Positions 18,792 through 28,297 of a stretch of DNA of 64,000 nt are shown piece after piece. The position numbers and the translations under genes were made by a program. Source of the stretch: Myxococcaceae bacterium JPH2 (GTDB taxonomy: Bacteria > Myxococcota > Myxococcia > Myxococcales > Myxococcaceae); contig JAEMGR010000009.1 in assembly GCA_016458225.1 (NCBI GenBank), forward strand, positions 248,001 through 312,000, written 5' to 3'. Position 1 is the stretch's first letter, and the number at the start of each line of letters is the position of its first letter. The notes below the pieces were generated by a model. The model saw nothing but the letters and a program-made list of their open reading frames with translations. It ran no database searches and was not told the origin of the DNA.

Positions 18792-19017
18792 GCGCGCGGA
18801 ACTAGCACCCCCGTCAGGGCCATGACAACGCGCAAGCCGTTACGCACCGCGTAGTTTCCCGCCGGGAAAGCCCCGGGGAAGGTCCAGCCGCCAACGGCCC
18901 GCGGCCCCCGGGCGCCCGCTGGATGACGGGACGCGCACGCTTCAAGCGGCCCTCCCGTGCGAGCCCCTTGGCGCTCAGGAGCGGGGTGCCCACCCTGCGC
19001 ATCGGGAGGCATCGGCG

Positions 19018-19485
19018 GTGGAAAGACTCTCGAGACACCACTGGGGACTCGTGGGAATCCTCGCGGCGAGCCCGCTCGTCCTCGCCTTCCTGCTGGGCGC
19101 CAGCGAGCCCGCGCTCCTGGGGCCCGTCCTGCGCACGACGGTCGGGGGGCTGAGCTGGGTCCTCGCCGAGCTGCTCGGGCTCGTGGGCGGCGCGCTCTTC
19201 GCCGTCATCCTCGGGGCGATGCAGCCCGCCGCCGCGCTCCTCCCGCCCGCGCGCCGCGTGGTGGGCACCGTCGTTGGCGCGCTCGCGCCCGTCGCGCTGT
19301 GCATTGTCCCGGCCGTGGCGATCCTCCTGGGCGGGCCCACCTGCGCCACGGTCCTGGGGCAGCGGCGCACGGCCTCGGCGTGGGGACCGCTCTCGGCGGT
19401 GGCCTCGGAGCTGCTCATCCAGGCGCGGGAGCGGATGCCCCCGGGCCTGCCATCGCTCCCAATGGGCCCTCGCCCCGCGTGGTGA
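19018..19485 (+). CDS. Hypothetical inner-membrane protein
   Basis: The protein has 155 residues from GTG, with GGAGG 8 bases upstream. There are three hydrophobic stretches (about 10-28, 38-68 and 80-105), so three to four membrane helices, then a short helical cytoplasmic tail ending in a Pro/Leu-rich segment. No charged residues inside the helices suggest transport, and no family is recognised. It stands alone between accA (divergent) and the Get3-like ATPase (convergent). Confidence 0.65.
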   Translation: MERLSRHHWGLVGILAASPLVLAFLLGASEPALLGPVLRTTVGGLSWVLAELLGLVGGALFAVILGAMQPAAALLPPARRVVGTVVGALAPVALCIVPAVAILLGGPTCATVLGQRRTASAWGPLSAVASELLIQARERMPPGLPSLPMGPRPAW

Positions 19486-19506
19486 GCGCGAGCCCTAGGA
19501 GACGGA

Positions 19507-21474
19507 TCAGGCGGCCTTGATCTTCGCCGCGGGCGCGGACAGCGCGTACCACGCGGTGCGGAAGGCCTTCAGCTCGCGAAGGCCCGCCGGATGACGGCCG
19601 AGCGCCGGAGCCATGGTCACCGGCAGGCCAATCTTCTTCTCCATGGCCTTGGCCGCGTTCAGCTCCAGCTTGCGCCGGTTCTCGCACTTGTCGCACGTGG
19701 ACTTGGGGCCCACGCGGTTGACGAGCACCCGCTCGACCTGGAGTTTGCGCTCCTTGAGGTACTCCACCAGCCGCTCGGTCCGCGACGCAGCCAGGTCCTC
19801 GCCACGCGTGACGACCACGAAGCGCGACTCGCTGGGCGACGCCAGGGCGTCCTCGAAGCGCTTGACGTGCTTGAGCATGGCCGCGACGTCCTCGGCCAGC
19901 TCCCCGAGCCCCTTGGCCCGGTGCTTGTGGAGAATGCCGTGCAGCGCCCCCAGCCACGACTTGAGGGTGTCCGCCAGCTCCACCACCCGCACCACGCTCA
20001 CCACCGGCGCCGAGTCCACCACGATGCGCTTGAAGCGCTCCTGCACCAGCGCGTCCGTCAGGCACGAGAGCGCCGCCAGCTCGTCGATGTTCGGCGGCGC
20101 GCACTCCAGCAGGTTGCGCAGGTAGAGCAGATCCGCCGGCACGTCATTGCCGGCCTTGGGCGCGCCCTCGAAGGCCTTCTCCGCCTTCTCCTTCACGCGC
20201 TTGCGCAAGGCATTGAACCAGCCCGCCATGTCCAGCTCGCGCGCGTACAGGCCCTTGGTGCCCTTCACCTGCGTCTCGGTGTCGGTCAGCCGGCTCTGCA
20301 GCACGTCCGACAGCGAGTGCGCGGGGTCCGTGGAGATGAGGAGCACCGGCCCCTCCTTCTCCGTCAGCGTCACGGCGGCGGCGGCGGCGCACGAGCTCTT
20401 GCCCACGCCTCCCTGCCCCACGAAGAAGATGAGCCGCGTGGGCGGCAGCGGCGGCGCCGCGATGGGCGGCATGGACGGCGCGCGCACGAGCGCGGGCGGC
20501 CCCTCGGCGGCCGAGAACTCCAGCGCCTTGGTCTCCTTGCCCGTCGCCCACACGCCGGCGAACTCCTTCAGCCCATCCAGCCCGCGCGGAGCCACTTCAC
20601 GCCGGCCCAGCAGGTTCACCGGCACCAGCTTGTCCAGCGCCTGGTACTTGCGCACGTGCGGCGCCTGGAGCCCACGGCGCCCCTGACATGCGGGGCAGCC
20701 CACGTGGTCCTCCACCTGGTTGACCAGGATCTCCGTCAGCGGCAGGCCCCGCTCGCGCAGCTGCGTGAAGTACATCCGCGTCTGCGCCTCGGGCACCGGC
20801 TCCGCCAGCGCGACCAGGTGGAAGGCGGTGCGGGCCGGATCCTTCACCAGCGCCAGCAGCTTCTCCACCCGCGCGCCCACCTGCTCCAGGAAGCCACCCG
20901 CGGCGGCGTCCTTGTCCTTCTTGCCCTTGCCTCCGGAGGCCGTCTGCGCGCGATCCGTGCCCACCTTCACGAGGCCCAGGAACTTGCGAACGTGACCCGG
21001 CAGGTCGAGCAGCCGCAGCGTGTGGCTGGTGGGCGCCGTGTCCACGACGATGCGGTCGAACTCCTCCGCCTCCACCAGCTCCAGCACCTGGAAGAAGGCC
21101 ACCAGTTCCTCCAGCCCCGGCACCGCCTGCTGGTACAGCTTGGCCATCTCCTCGTCGCTCAGGTGCGTGCCCTTGACCGCGGCCTTCTGCAGCGCGGGCA
21201 GGTAATCCGCCAGGAAGGGCTTGAGCAGCGCGGGCGGGTTGATCTCCATCCCCCACAGCCCGCCTTCGCCCTTGCCCGCCTGGAGCTTCGTGGGCTTGGC
21301 CGGCAACTTCTTCTTCACGAGATCCGAGAGCGACTGCACCGGATCCATCGAGACGACCAGCACCTTCTGCTTGGGCGCGCCTTCGGAGAGCCTCAACGCG
21401 TACGCTGCCGCGAGCGTGGTCTTACCCACCCCGCCCTTGCCTCCGAAGAAGTGAAGAACTCGCGCGTCGCTCAT
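19507..21474 (-). CDS. Tandem Get3/ArsA-like ATPase with CxxC in each half
   Basis: The 655-residue protein is two fused ArsA/Get3-type NTPase halves. Half 1 has GGKGGVGKTT (11-20) with signature Lys13, SMDPVQSLSD switch I, and DTAPTSHTLRLL switch II. Half 2 has VGQGGVGKSS (352-361) with Gln354 replacing the signature lysine, STDPAHSLSD, and an altered switch II, DSAPVVSVVRVV. Each half has a CxxC before a basic cluster: C260/C263 and C594/C597. In Get3, such a pair bridges the dimer through zinc, whereas ArsA uses differently placed arsenite cysteines. The fold therefore suggests a single-chain Get3-like pseudodimer with one degenerate site. No arsenic genes are nearby. The ATG follows AAGGAAGG by about 10 bases. 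Confidence 0.85.
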   Translation of the reverse strand: MSDARVLHFFGGKGGVGKTTLAAAYALRLSEGAPKQKVLVVSMDPVQSLSDLVKKKLPAKPTKLQAGKGEGGLWGMEINPPALLKPFLADYLPALQKAAVKGTHLSDEEMAKLYQQAVPGLEELVAFFQVLELVEAEEFDRIVVDTAPTSHTLRLLDLPGHVRKFLGLVKVGTDRAQTASGGKGKKDKDAAAGGFLEQVGARVEKLLALVKDPARTAFHLVALAEPVPEAQTRMYFTQLRERGLPLTEILVNQVEDHVGCPACQGRRGLQAPHVRKYQALDKLVPVNLLGRREVAPRGLDGLKEFAGVWATGKETKALEFSAAEGPPALVRAPSMPPIAAPPLPPTRLIFFVGQGGVGKSSCAAAAAVTLTEKEGPVLLISTDPAHSLSDVLQSRLTDTETQVKGTKGLYARELDMAGWFNALRKRVKEKAEKAFEGAPKAGNDVPADLLYLRNLLECAPPNIDELAALSCLTDALVQERFKRIVVDSAPVVSVVRVVELADTLKSWLGALHGILHKHRAKGLGELAEDVAAMLKHVKRFEDALASPSESRFVVVTRGEDLAASRTERLVEYLKERKLQVERVLVNRVGPKSTCDKCENRRKLELNAAKAMEKKIGLPVTMAPALGRHPAGLRELKAFRTAWYALSAPAAKIKAA

Positions 21475-21761
21475 TGCGTTGTGGCCTTCCTTGTGCCCCC
21501 CCGGCGGCACCCCAGATGCTCACTCCTGGACGGCCGCGAACACTGCGGCGGAGTCGCCCGGTGTGAACCTGTCCGGCCGGGCCCTCCCCAACGGGTGGGA
21601 GAGAGGCGGAGGATCCCCCGTCCAGAGGGCAAAAGTCAAGAATTGACGCGGGTTTCGGGCCCGCTCGGCGGGTTGCGACAGGCTTTGCGCCCGCGCTTCA
21701 GTGCCCCCCGGGCAACCGCACCAAGGGCGCGGAATCCGGGCCCCTTTTCCTACCCATGAGG

Positions 21762-23204
<1,443 letters not shown>

Positions 23205-23265
23205 GATGAAGACCTCCACAGCGTGAGACGTGATGACGCCAACCCGCGGCCAGTGCCCGGAAGAC

Positions 23266-23952
23266 TCAGGCGCGCGGAAAGAACAGCCGGCACAAGCCGG
23301 CCCGCAGCTCCAGCTCCAGGCCCAGCTGGGCCGCGCGCAGTCGCAGCGCGGCTTCCGTATCCGCCGCCACGCTCCCCGCCGCCGCTCCTCCGGTGTCCTC
23401 CACCTCCAGCACCGCCCGCGCATCCTCCGAGCGCACACCCATGCGCAGCCCGCTGCCCGGCGCCGAGCGGTGAATGGCGCGGGTCAGCATTTGAATCAGG
23501 AAGAAGCCCAGCTCGCTCGTGTCCGCCAGGCGCACGCGAACGTCCGCCTCGATGGACACCTGCACCTGCAAGCGGCGCCGGCGGCTCTCGTGTCCCAGCA
23601 CGTCGAGCGCGCGCTGCGCGGCCTCGGACAGCGGCGCCTCCCCGGACGGACCGGCGCCTCGGAACACGATGAAGTCCGAGAACATCTTCAACATCCCATC
23701 CACGCGCTGGATCTGCTCGCGCATGGCCCGCAGGTTCTTGTCCTGCGACGGAGGCACCTGGCCCGAGTCCCCCTTGAGCTTCTCGGTGAGGACCTCCAGA
23801 TGGATGGCCAGCGCGTTCAGCGGATTGCGAACGTCGTGCAGCAGGCTGTCCATCAGCGCGGGCACCGCCGCGTAGCGGGCCGCCCCCACCACCGGGTCCG
23901 CGGACTCCTGAACGGAGGGCGCACTGCTGGTCGCGACCATCGGTGTAACCAA
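23266..23952 (-). CDS. Small histidine-kinase-like protein with degenerate ATP domain
   Basis: The 228-residue protein has a HisKA-like dimerisation helix with His39 in LLHDVRNPLNALAIHLE. A normal kinase would then show an Asn-rich N box and a DxGxG box. Here the N-box position reads IQMLTRAIHRSA without Asn, and the G1 position reads VEDTGG with no clear G2, so ATP binding is doubtful. There is no membrane or PAS domain. The start is TTG at 23952, with GAGGAG 6 bases upstream; an ATG four codons later has no ribosome site. It precedes the NtrC-type regulator and may act as a phosphotransfer or phosphatase partner rather than a kinase. Confidence 0.75.
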   Translation of the reverse strand: MVTPMVATSSAPSVQESADPVVGAARYAAVPALMDSLLHDVRNPLNALAIHLEVLTEKLKGDSGQVPPSQDKNLRAMREQIQRVDGMLKMFSDFIVFRGAGPSGEAPLSEAAQRALDVLGHESRRRRLQVQVSIEADVRVRLADTSELGFFLIQMLTRAIHRSAPGSGLRMGVRSEDARAVLEVEDTGGAAAGSVAADTEAALRLRAAQLGLELELRAGLCRLFFPRA

Positions 23953-24161
23953 CGGGAACTCCTCGGGTTTTTCCGTCTTCCCTGCACCCACACCCCTGCG
24001 GAGCGTGGATTTAGGGAGCGGGATCCGCAACGTCAACCCTGGGGCGGTAATTCTTGCCGGAAACGGCAAATTCCCGTGTTGGAACAGCCACTTGCGTGGG
24101 TTCCCGAGTGTCGCTCAGCCAACGCTACCGCGGTCCGAGCGGATCATCCCGCGCCGAACTG

Positions 24162-24626
24162 TCACCCAGTGGACGCGGTAGCGGCGGACGGGGGTCGGGC
24201 GGCCTCGCCCAGGCCCACCAGCTCCAAGCCGATGCGCGCCGCGTGCTCGAAGATGCGGGGGTCCCGGTAGAACTCCGCGTACACGATGCGCGAGCAGCCG
24301 CTGTTGGCGATGAGCTTGAAGCACGGCCAGCAGGGGCTCGCCGTCGTGTAGATGGTCGCGCCGTCGATGCCCACGCCGTTCTTCGCGGCCTGGATGATGG
24401 CGTTGGCCTCGGCATGGACGGTGGCCACGCAGTGGCCGTTCTCCATCATGTGCCCCACGTCATCGCAGTGAGGCAGCCCGCGGATGGAGCCGTTGTAGCC
24501 CGTGGACAGGATGGTCTTGTCCCGCACGATGACCGCGCCCACGTGCTTGCGATCGCACGTGGCGCGAGTGGCCACCTGCCGGGCGATGTCCATGAAGTAC
24601 TGATCCCACGAGCCGCGTCCGGACAT
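24162..24626 (-). CDS. Deoxycytidylate (dCMP) deaminase family protein
   Basis: Deaminates dCMP to dUMP, feeding thymidylate synthesis. The protein has 154 residues. Zinc-site motifs HAEANAI (catalytic Glu next to the His ligand) and SPCWPC (two Cys ligands) are intact, together with an upstream HCDDVGHMMENGHC region typical of the ComEB/dCMP deaminase group, which often binds a second zinc. The N-terminus (WDQYFMDIARQVATRATCDRK) is standard. AGGAGG 7 bases before ATG sets the start. The C-terminal 15 residues are low-complexity. Confidence 0.92.
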   Translation of the reverse strand: MSGRGSWDQYFMDIARQVATRATCDRKHVGAVIVRDKTILSTGYNGSIRGLPHCDDVGHMMENGHCVATVHAEANAIIQAAKNGVGIDGATIYTTASPCWPCFKLIANSGCSRIVYAEFYRDPRIFEHAARIGLELVGLGEAARPPSAATASTG

Positions 24627-24692
24627 GCCCTGCCCTCCTGAAAGGCCTCGGATGTACCCCGCCGTGCGGGAGTGTCCAGTTCTCCCCGCGCC

Positions 24693-25541
24693 TCAGCGAT
24701 GCGCGGTGGGCTGCGAGCCGGAGCCCTCACCTGGAGCGAGCAAGCGACCGAAGCCCTTGGCCTCCAGGAAGCCGCGCACCTTGGCGGTGGGCGCGGCGAA
24801 CGTCTCGCCCGGCATGGGCACATCGAAGCTGTAGGCCTGCTCGGCGACCTCGAAGCCCACCTGCGCGGTGCGGTAGCCCTCGACGATGGCCAACAGCCGC
24901 CCTGTCTCCAGGCTGAAGATGCCGCCGCCCGAGGCGCCATAGCCAATGGGCGCGTCCGTCTTCAGCATGCGAGGGCGCTTCGTCTCCGCGTCCCACTCCA
25001 CCTGCGACACCATGCCGCCCGAGATGGACAGCGCGCGGCCATAGGGCGAGGCCGCCACCACCACGTCCTCACCGGGCTCCAACTCGTCGTCGTCCGCCAG
25101 CGCCACCGCGGGCAGCGCCACACCCGACACGCGCAAGAGCGCGAGGTCCAACGCGGGCACCTCACCCGAGGCCACGACCTCGGCCGGATACTCGGTGGCA
25201 TCACCGCGACCATCGATGACGATCTTCAGCGCGGGGGCCTTCAGGTCGCTCGTCACCACCGCATGTGCGTTCGTCAGCACGAAGCTGGCCACGCCCTTCT
25301 CCGTGCGCTCGGTGCCCACCACGACGCCCGAGGCGGTGCGCCGAGCCTCGCCCCCGTCCGTCGCAATGAGCCGCACGTTGTGGGGAAGGATTCTCCGCAC
25401 CATCTCCTTGCGCGAGGGCCGGGCACTCACGAGCGTCGAGGGCGGCCCCGCCTCCTCCACGGGCAAGCGCGCGACGCGCGAGGCCGAGGCACACGACACG
25501 GAGAACACCAGCACGCTGCCGCCCAGCACGAACCGCTTCAT
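24693..25541 (-). CDS. Trypsin-like serine protease, predicted lipoprotein
   Basis: The protein has 282 residues. The signal peptide MKRFVLGGSVLVFSVSC carries a lipobox-like end at Cys17 (SVSC, weak at -3), so it is probably anchored to an envelope membrane. The catalytic triad of a trypsin-like (DegP-type) fold is visible: His93 in TNAHAVV, Asp132 in ALDLALLRV, Ser204 in YGASGGGIF. There is no PDZ domain. GGAG lies 5 bases before ATG. The gene follows PrkA and precedes dCMP deaminase on the same strand, with a 131-base gap from PrkA. Confidence 0.85.
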   Translation of the reverse strand: MKRFVLGGSVLVFSVSCASASRVARLPVEEAGPPSTLVSARPSRKEMVRRILPHNVRLIATDGGEARRTASGVVVGTERTEKGVASFVLTNAHAVVTSDLKAPALKIVIDGRGDATEYPAEVVASGEVPALDLALLRVSGVALPAVALADDDELEPGEDVVVAASPYGRALSISGGMVSQVEWDAETKRPRMLKTDAPIGYGASGGGIFSLETGRLLAIVEGYRTAQVGFEVAEQAYSFDVPMPGETFAAPTAKVRGFLEAKGFGRLLAPGEGSGSQPTAHR

Positions 25542-25672
25542 CGAGACTCCGGAAGGGAGAAAGCCGAGGAACCTTCCCTCGACATCCGTGGGACCTCCCA
25601 TCATCCCGACCGCGTCTGGAATGAACAGCAGGCGGGCACCGGGCCCCCACCCGCCCGCCTGGGGGGCGCGGC

Positions 25673-27919
25673 TCAGCCGTAGCGCTTGCGCATGAGGAAC
25701 AGGATGGCGTCCTTGGCGCAGTGCTCGCAGTACCCGTAGCGCTCGCCCATCGTCTTGAGCGTCTCCTGGACCTGAGACTGCTCGCGCCCGGAGAGCTGTC
25801 CTCGGTCCTCGGAGAGGTACTTGAGGACGTTCTCCTTGTTCTTGCGCAGCACGCGCTTGCGCTCCTCGAAGTAGTGGTCGCGCAGGCGCTTGAACATGTC
25901 CGGGAAGATGCGCGGGTAGTCCATGAGCGCATCCGGATTGTCCAGGCGGTGCGCGCCGATGGACGCGATGAGCCCGCGCCGGAACTCGTGCGGGTCCTCG
26001 CCCCGAGGCATCACGATGGCCTCGAGCTCGGCCATGCGCTGCTCGTCCGGTTGCTCCATGGCACCTGTCACCCGGTTGCGCATCTTCTCGTTGCGCACCC
26101 AGTGACTCACCTGCTGGATGTAGCGCTCGACCAGCTCGCGGTACTGCCCCTCGGACACGAGCCCCATTGAGTCGCGGACCTCGGCGTCCACGCGGTCCAG
26201 GTACTCGGTCTCCACCACGCGCACGAAGGCCTCGTGGTCGTGGTAGCTGTCGACGACCTCCTGGAGGAGGTACTCGTAGACGCTCTTGTCCTTGCAGATG
26301 GCGTGCAGCTCCTCGAGCACCGCCAGCGCGTTGAGGCACTTGTAGTCAGGGCTCTGCGCGGCGTTGAAGAGCGCCGTCTTGATCTCTCTCGCGCTCGCGC
26401 CCGCGCGCCCCTCGTAGTTGGGATAGGCCTCCGACTCTTCGTAGAGGTCCGCGCGCAGCTTGCGCAGCTCCTTCGTGTTCGCGGAGCTGAGCCGGTCCGG
26501 CGCCGCGCCCTCCTGGTAGATGTGCAGCTTCTCCGGGGGCGTCAGGTGGTCGATGAGCTCCTTGACGTCCTGGGGGTAGCGGTCCGGGATGGGCTTCTTG
26601 AGGCGCGTGAGCGTGGCCCACATCGCGGCCACCTCGGTGGCGTGCGGGGCCACGTGCTTGCCCACCGTGGTGGAGGTGATCTGCGCGTCGTAGATCTCCT
26701 GCTCGACCTTGTAGCGGCGCAGGTACGGCACGCGCACCAGCTCGATGCGGCCCTTGAACGAGGCGAAGTCCGGCAGCTCCTTGAAGGCGCCCAGGTGCTT
26801 CTCGTTGGACGAGGCGATGAGCACCTCGTCGAGTTGGAGGACGAACGGCTCCAGCGGCACCTCGCCCGTCTCGCTGAAGCCGAGCAGATACTTGAAGGCC
26901 TCCAAGGGTCGCTTGAGCAGGTCGGAGTACTCGATGAGCCCCCGGTTGGCGTGCACGAGCGGGCCATGGGGCTCGAACAGCACGGTGCTGTGCAGGGCCG
27001 AGGGGACGTTGAGCTGCGTGCGGTCCGCGGTGATCTGCTGCACCATGGCGTCCACGCTCATCTGCGGCTCCACCGTCACGGTGCCGAGCTGGTAGCGCCG
27101 CGAGACATAGAAGCGCTCCACCTGGACGTGGCGCATCACCTTGAGCCAGTCGCCGTTGTAGGAGTTGAGCAGCGCGGTGTAGATGCGCCGGCACTTGGCG
27201 CACAGCTCTCCGTCGCGCACGTAGTCGGAGAGGATGAAGTCGCCGTTCTGGCCGTCGCCCATGCCCTTCTTCTTGAGGGCGCCCTCCAACATGCGGCGCC
27301 GCTCGGTGGGCGGCACGGCGAAGAGGGGGTGGTCCTTGAGCTCGCAGGGCATGCGCAGCTCGATGGACTCGGCATCCAGGTGGGCAAAGGAGGACACGTC
27401 GCTTTCGGACGCGGCGGCCGCGCGCTCGCCGAACCCGATGGAGCCCTTGATCAGCTTCTCCGAGGGGAACACCCACGCGATGCGATAGAGCGCGCCCTGC
27501 GGCAGCCGCGAGTACACCTCCATCCCATCCTTCAGCGCGTTGACGAGGGTGGACTTGGCGCTGCCGTTGGGGCCGTGCAGGAGGATGAGCTTGTTGATGC
27601 GCCCGGCGCGCACGAAGTTGCCCAGCACGCGGTAGATGGCGTTCTGGACCTCCTCCTGGCCGGCGACCCGCACGTCGCGCTCGCTGCCCGGCGCGTCAAA
27701 GACCTTGAAGCGACGGATGGTGCCGGTGGGATGTGGCACCTGTTCGGTGCCGAAGTGGTCCATCACGTCCCGCAGGAACTGCGCCGCGTTGCGCGCCTGG
27801 CTGCGCGGGTCGCTGAAGAAGAGCGTGAGGTACTCCTCGAAGGACAGGATGGACCGGTTCTTGACGAAGTCGGCACTCACCTGCGTGCCCACCTCCTGCA
27901 GATAGCCCTTCGCTTCCAC
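25673..27919 (-). CDS. prkA: PrkA-family serine protein kinase (AAA-type)
   Basis: The 748-residue protein is longer than typical PrkA/YeaG (about 640). An AAA-like N-terminal domain has Walker A GPNGSAKS (116-123) and characteristic stretches (IKGSIGFGERA, VERFYVSRRYQLGTVTVEPQM, EPFVLQLDEVLIASSNE), followed by the PrkA C-terminal domain. PrkA proteins act in stress and sporulation; whether they are kinases or AAA+ proteases is debated. Four Cys-type positions include ELCAKCRR (mid) and EHCAKDA (end). The start is GTG with GGGGAG 5 bases upstream. It diverges from a lidless Hsp70 across 378 bases. Confidence 0.92.
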   Translation of the reverse strand: MEAKGYLQEVGTQVSADFVKNRSILSFEEYLTLFFSDPRSQARNAAQFLRDVMDHFGTEQVPHPTGTIRRFKVFDAPGSERDVRVAGQEEVQNAIYRVLGNFVRAGRINKLILLHGPNGSAKSTLVNALKDGMEVYSRLPQGALYRIAWVFPSEKLIKGSIGFGERAAAASESDVSSFAHLDAESIELRMPCELKDHPLFAVPPTERRRMLEGALKKKGMGDGQNGDFILSDYVRDGELCAKCRRIYTALLNSYNGDWLKVMRHVQVERFYVSRRYQLGTVTVEPQMSVDAMVQQITADRTQLNVPSALHSTVLFEPHGPLVHANRGLIEYSDLLKRPLEAFKYLLGFSETGEVPLEPFVLQLDEVLIASSNEKHLGAFKELPDFASFKGRIELVRVPYLRRYKVEQEIYDAQITSTTVGKHVAPHATEVAAMWATLTRLKKPIPDRYPQDVKELIDHLTPPEKLHIYQEGAAPDRLSSANTKELRKLRADLYEESEAYPNYEGRAGASAREIKTALFNAAQSPDYKCLNALAVLEELHAICKDKSVYEYLLQEVVDSYHDHEAFVRVVETEYLDRVDAEVRDSMGLVSEGQYRELVERYIQQVSHWVRNEKMRNRVTGAMEQPDEQRMAELEAIVMPRGEDPHEFRRGLIASIGAHRLDNPDALMDYPRIFPDMFKRLRDHYFEERKRVLRKNKENVLKYLSEDRGQLSGREQSQVQETLKTMGERYGYCEHCAKDAILFLMRKRYG

Positions 27920-28297
27920 GGCGGCTCCCCTCTGTGCTCGGGTCAGTCCGTTCGAGTCGGAACACATCACGCTCGCGAGTCCCGCCCGAGGGTCCAACTT
28001 TCCTCTGGGTGCGCTGGATGTCCAGCGCCCCCAGCCGCTTGTGTTCGCAGGCGGCGGTCGCTCCCCCGCCTCATACCCAACGGGCCACCCGCAGACCGAC
28101 CCTACCCGCCGGGGCTCCAGGCAGCACTCCCAGAGCGGGCCTCGCCTTCGAACCCGCCCGGCCACCAGCCCATCGCCCCGAGCGGAAAGTTCCCCACCTC
28201 GCGGGCATGACACCGCGCAGCCGACTCGCGCGACCGGGTCGGGTGAGCTACGTTCGGGCCCTCTTTCGCAGCCAGTCACTTCCGGAGCCCAAGCGCG
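27920..28297. other. 378-bp region between divergent prkA and Hsp70-like genes
   Basis: It holds the leaders and promoters of both genes. The composition is slightly less GC-rich than the coding regions in places (CTTGTGTTCG, GAAAGTTCC). I see no confident -35/-10 pair, no sigma-54 element and no CIRCE-like inverted repeat that would mark heat-shock control. No small gene with a ribosome site is apparent. Confidence 0.5.

Noticed and set aside
19591-21759. 722-codon plus-strand open frame antisense to the Get3-like ATPase
   Set aside because: Composition is Arg/His/Leu/Gln-rich without domains; the opposite strand has clear Walker and switch motifs in both halves.
26234-28210. 658-codon plus-strand open frame antisense to prkA
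   Set aside because: The minus strand is plainly PrkA; this frame has no motif and low-complexity Leu/Arg/Gly content.
27920-28297. CIRCE or sigma-54 promoter element between prkA and the Hsp70-like gene
   Set aside because: No 9-base inverted repeat of CIRCE type and no GG-N10-GC element with flanking consensus could be found.
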